Positions 61,150 through 64,000 of a DNA stretch of 64,000 bases are shown here, piece by piece. Positions within the stretch are counted from its first letter, which is position 1. The number at the start of each line of letters is the position of its first letter. The stretch lies in contig NC_092581.1 in NCBI RefSeq assembly GCF_037975245.1, positions 17,051,303-17,115,302 on the forward strand, given 5' to 3'. The position numbers and the translations under genes were made by a program. The notes under the pieces were generated by a model that was not told the origin of the DNA, did not search any database, and saw only the letters and a program-made list of their open reading frames with translations. This DNA comes from Apostichopus japonicus (taxonomy: Eukaryota > Echinodermata > Holothuroidea > Aspidochirotida > Stichopodidae).

Positions 61150-64000
61150 CTAAGAAGAGAGAAATAGGAAATGCACAAATAATAAAAAAATAATCATACA
61201 ATTTAAATAATATTAATGATAACACAAACGAGGTGAAACAAGTTACAAAGAACCATAACAGGATCTTCTTAAGAAGAAGGTTCATAGACCAAACAAACAG
61301 ACTAAGTGAATAAATCAATTAAAAGAAAATGACAATTAACTTCTATTCCTATATCCAATGTTATCCATACATCTGTCTATGTATTTGTATAATATTTTTG
61401 TTGTGGTCTAAAGATATTCATTCTGCTAGGATTGAAACATCACTCCATCTCACTTTATAAGTTTAAATATTAATCTATCAAATCTGTTTGTAAAAGCAGT
61501 CTGTAAACAGTTCTTACATTCTTTACAATTCTTGTTACATATTGGTGAAATAATGCTGCAGAAAGTAATAAAAGTAACAAGAAGCTAAACGAGTTAAGAT
61601 TAAAGATTAGGACACTCAGACAAGTTCTGTGCAGTGGAAACTTTACCATTCAAGATGTTATACGGAAAGGAAGGAAAATATATCACCTCTAATCACCAAC
61701 TGTCTATAAATACTGCACCAAATAAAAGGCAAAAAAAGGTTAACCTTTTAATGTTTATTTTTCATTGGGTTTTATATCGATACAGTTTCTCAAACTCAAA
61801 ATATTACGTCCAAGGAAACATATTTTTATGGTTTTCATCCAAATCTATTTATTTTCCTGAGAGTATCGCTCTATATTCTTCGGGTGGTTCGTACTTTCAG
61901 CTCTTCAATCGACGGAGAACATGATTCGTAAACCCGACGAGTCTGTCTCTCTGAAAGACCGGCCATAGTTTGTTTTCAAGAGGATTAAATGATCCCTTCC
62001 TAATTCTTCCTGAAAGGACTGGGATTTGCGACATACGCTTCAAACCGTGCCATCCACGTAACAGAAATTCCTCTCTAATACTTAACAAGGACATAACTAT
62101 GTTATTCGGAAGAATTCTTGAAGTTAGCTGTCATTACACCATGATCTTCAAAGCAATTGTCATCATGTGATGACTGCATGACATAAACAGACCAAGAATC
62201 CTCCTCGCAGTGTCTTGCAGATGACATGAGCTCATGGCGAGAAAATTAATCCACTAACTGCTCCAATATGTTTGCAGTTACTCTTGTGTTAATTTAACTT
62301 ATTGACGTTACCATGGTTACCAACATAAATCACTTCAGTTTATTATAAAGCTAAAACAGGAGCAATTGTGTCCTTCACCCCGGAAGCAGCAGTAAGAAAG
62401 AGTCGGGAGAGGGGTGAGGGCTAACGATATGTTTCTCCTTTGTCACCTCTCTCACCCTTCCCCAATAATGGGGAAGATAAAGTGAAATGAATATGATAAG
62501 AATAATTTCCATTAAGTAAGATGAAGTTAACAATACAATGTGGATGTGTTTTTGTATGGTTAATACAGTGCAATGTACTGTCCCCAGAGGCACCCCTGTG
62601 TTATTTTCATAGTAAACAAATAGTTTCCTCCTTTGCTTGCTTTTGTAGACCTATAAAGTGTTAATACGTCCATTTGCCCATATTCTCTGTAAGCACTTAA
62701 AGCTGCTCTTTTTAATTGAGCATAATGAATCCTCACCACTGTTTCCACATAGTGTGGTAATTTAAAAAATAATGAACCTTCAATGACAAATCAAGGATGG
62801 TCAGTTATTGTAACAGCTCTTTGCACCCACACCTACATAAAATAATCCCTAGCTAGGTAATAGTCCAAACATGACACTCAGTCAGTACTTATCTAACCCA
62901 TCAACACCCCCTTCCTTGCAGAGGGGACTTGGAGGCAAACAAATTTGATCAGCAATGATAAAACATGTCACCATGGCAACTGGTCATACTCAGTCATGAT
63001 GCCTGCATCTCTAATAGGGAATGTCTGCAGCATATCGGTGCCAGCTCATTATTCGAACTCTATTGATGTTGAAATATCTCAGTCACAGAAAAGACAACAG
63101 CCGGCATATCTGTCAGTCACATTTTTACCGGTTAAATCCACAAATAAATCCGGTTACTGACAGACGAAGAGATCTGTTGGTATGAGACTAGATTAGATAG
63201 GATAGGAGTTGTTTTCCTAACAGGCATTCCAAGTATGCCTAATGTATCCTTGCACTTACTTATCAAGATTCCTTAGCAGATGAGCTGAAAATTGGTTTAT
63301 TTGATAAGAGGTAAGGACAACTAGTTACCAACTCAAAATTTATAATATACAGAAATAAATAAAAGCTTTTTATTAGAAATAAATATGAAAATTGTGGCCA
63401 GAAACTCCAATAGTTGCTATGAAAGTTCACAAATGTTAACAATCAAAATTTCTATGTATCTCTCATATTTGTTTTCCTCTTAAGGCAAACTAGACAATAA
63501 AACTTTACACAATCAATGTTATGATTTTATATAGCAATATTGCCAGATGGTAAATTCATTTCATGGTTCCAGAATCACCATTGCTCTCTTAAAGAATCAT
63601 ATAATGTACCTTCTTTCTACACATGTGTTTATTCTTACATTTCAAGGTTACTACATTTCCTGCAGTTTGGTCTATCCAGAGCTTTGATAAATGAATTGTT
63701 AAAGTCCTTTAATTAATTAAAATTTCAACTCAATAATTAGTCTTTTGATCCCTAGTTGCTTCCATTTTTTTTTTTTTGTTCCTGGCATGGCTCTCTATTC
63801 CAAATAATTAGTCAAGGTACAGTTGTATAATGTAAGCCTCACATGAAGAACCAGAATGCAAAAATGCATTGTGGTTTCGATAATGTAACATGAGCAGTTT
63901 TCATCATGAATCTGACATAATGTATAGTGAAGGTGTACAATGTAAACTTGATCTTAGTAATACAGTAAAAGCAGTGTGATGTGACAAACAATTGTGATAC
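61150..64000. other. Presumed htatsf1 intron, no exon recognised
   Basis: The first RRM exons of the gene were searched for on the minus strand and not found, so they probably lie beyond 64000. Open frames at 61634-62170 and 62945-63160 have no family resemblance. Nothing else is seen except A/T-rich DNA and a poly-T run near 63765. Confidence 0.45.

Noticed and set aside
1-64000. CRISPR arrays, operons or prokaryotic mobile systems
   Set aside because: Intron-containing animal genes and animal transposons dominate; the tandem repeats lack unique spacers.

Overview
This window is nuclear DNA from an animal: four split genes with long introns and GT-AG splice sites lie in A/T-rich sequence crowded with small DNA transposons, a SINE and minisatellites. 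A SUEL-lectin tail on a C8/TIL protein, an invertebrate-type Vestigial-like 2 gene and abundant GGCCTA-type low-complexity DNA suggest a marine deuterostome, most likely an echinoderm (sea cucumber or relative). The taxon is inference; no species can be proven from the sequence alone.

Layout. (1) Bases 1415-3893, plus strand: the last five exons of a secreted multidomain protein (C8, TIL, EGF-like, two SUEL lectin domains); the 5' part lies before the window. (2) Bases 7151-24754, minus strand: a complete four-exon diamine acetyltransferase (SSAT/SAT1-like) gene of 200 codons with a TATA box at 24819-24826; its 14-kb first intron holds two large transposons. (3) Bases 31590-48419, minus strand, perhaps with a 5' non-coding exon ending at 52320: a complete VGLL2 (vestigial-like 2, TEAD cofactor) gene of 406 codons. 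Its introns hold nested transposons, a SINE and microsatellites. (4) Bases 57634-61149, minus strand: the last three exons of an HTATSF1/Tat-SF1 (CUS2) splicing-factor gene, encoding its UHM domain and a short acidic repeat tail; the 5' exons lie beyond the window. The four genes have unrelated jobs (secreted or matrix protein, polyamine catabolism, transcription cofactor, U2 snRNP splicing), so this is an ordinary gene neighbourhood and not a functional cluster.

Mobile DNA is the most striking part. At least eight elements have 8-bp target duplications and CAG/CAT-type ends (hAT-like). Two others have weaker or mismatched duplications. A TTAA-flanked MITE family has three copies, and a tRNA-derived SINE has two. 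A 2,010-bp element with 59-bp perfect terminal inverted repeats and a 9-bp target duplication (Mutator/MULE-like by structure) is nested inside a hAT-like MITE and is filled with a 21-bp palindromic repeat array. A short hairpin module recurs inside otherwise different hAT-like families. No intact transposase was found. In the HTATSF1 intron, a minisatellite has copied the splice acceptor and the start of the next exon several times.

Exons were assigned by translating conserved blocks by eye and joining them at splice sites whose phases agree. No database search was run.
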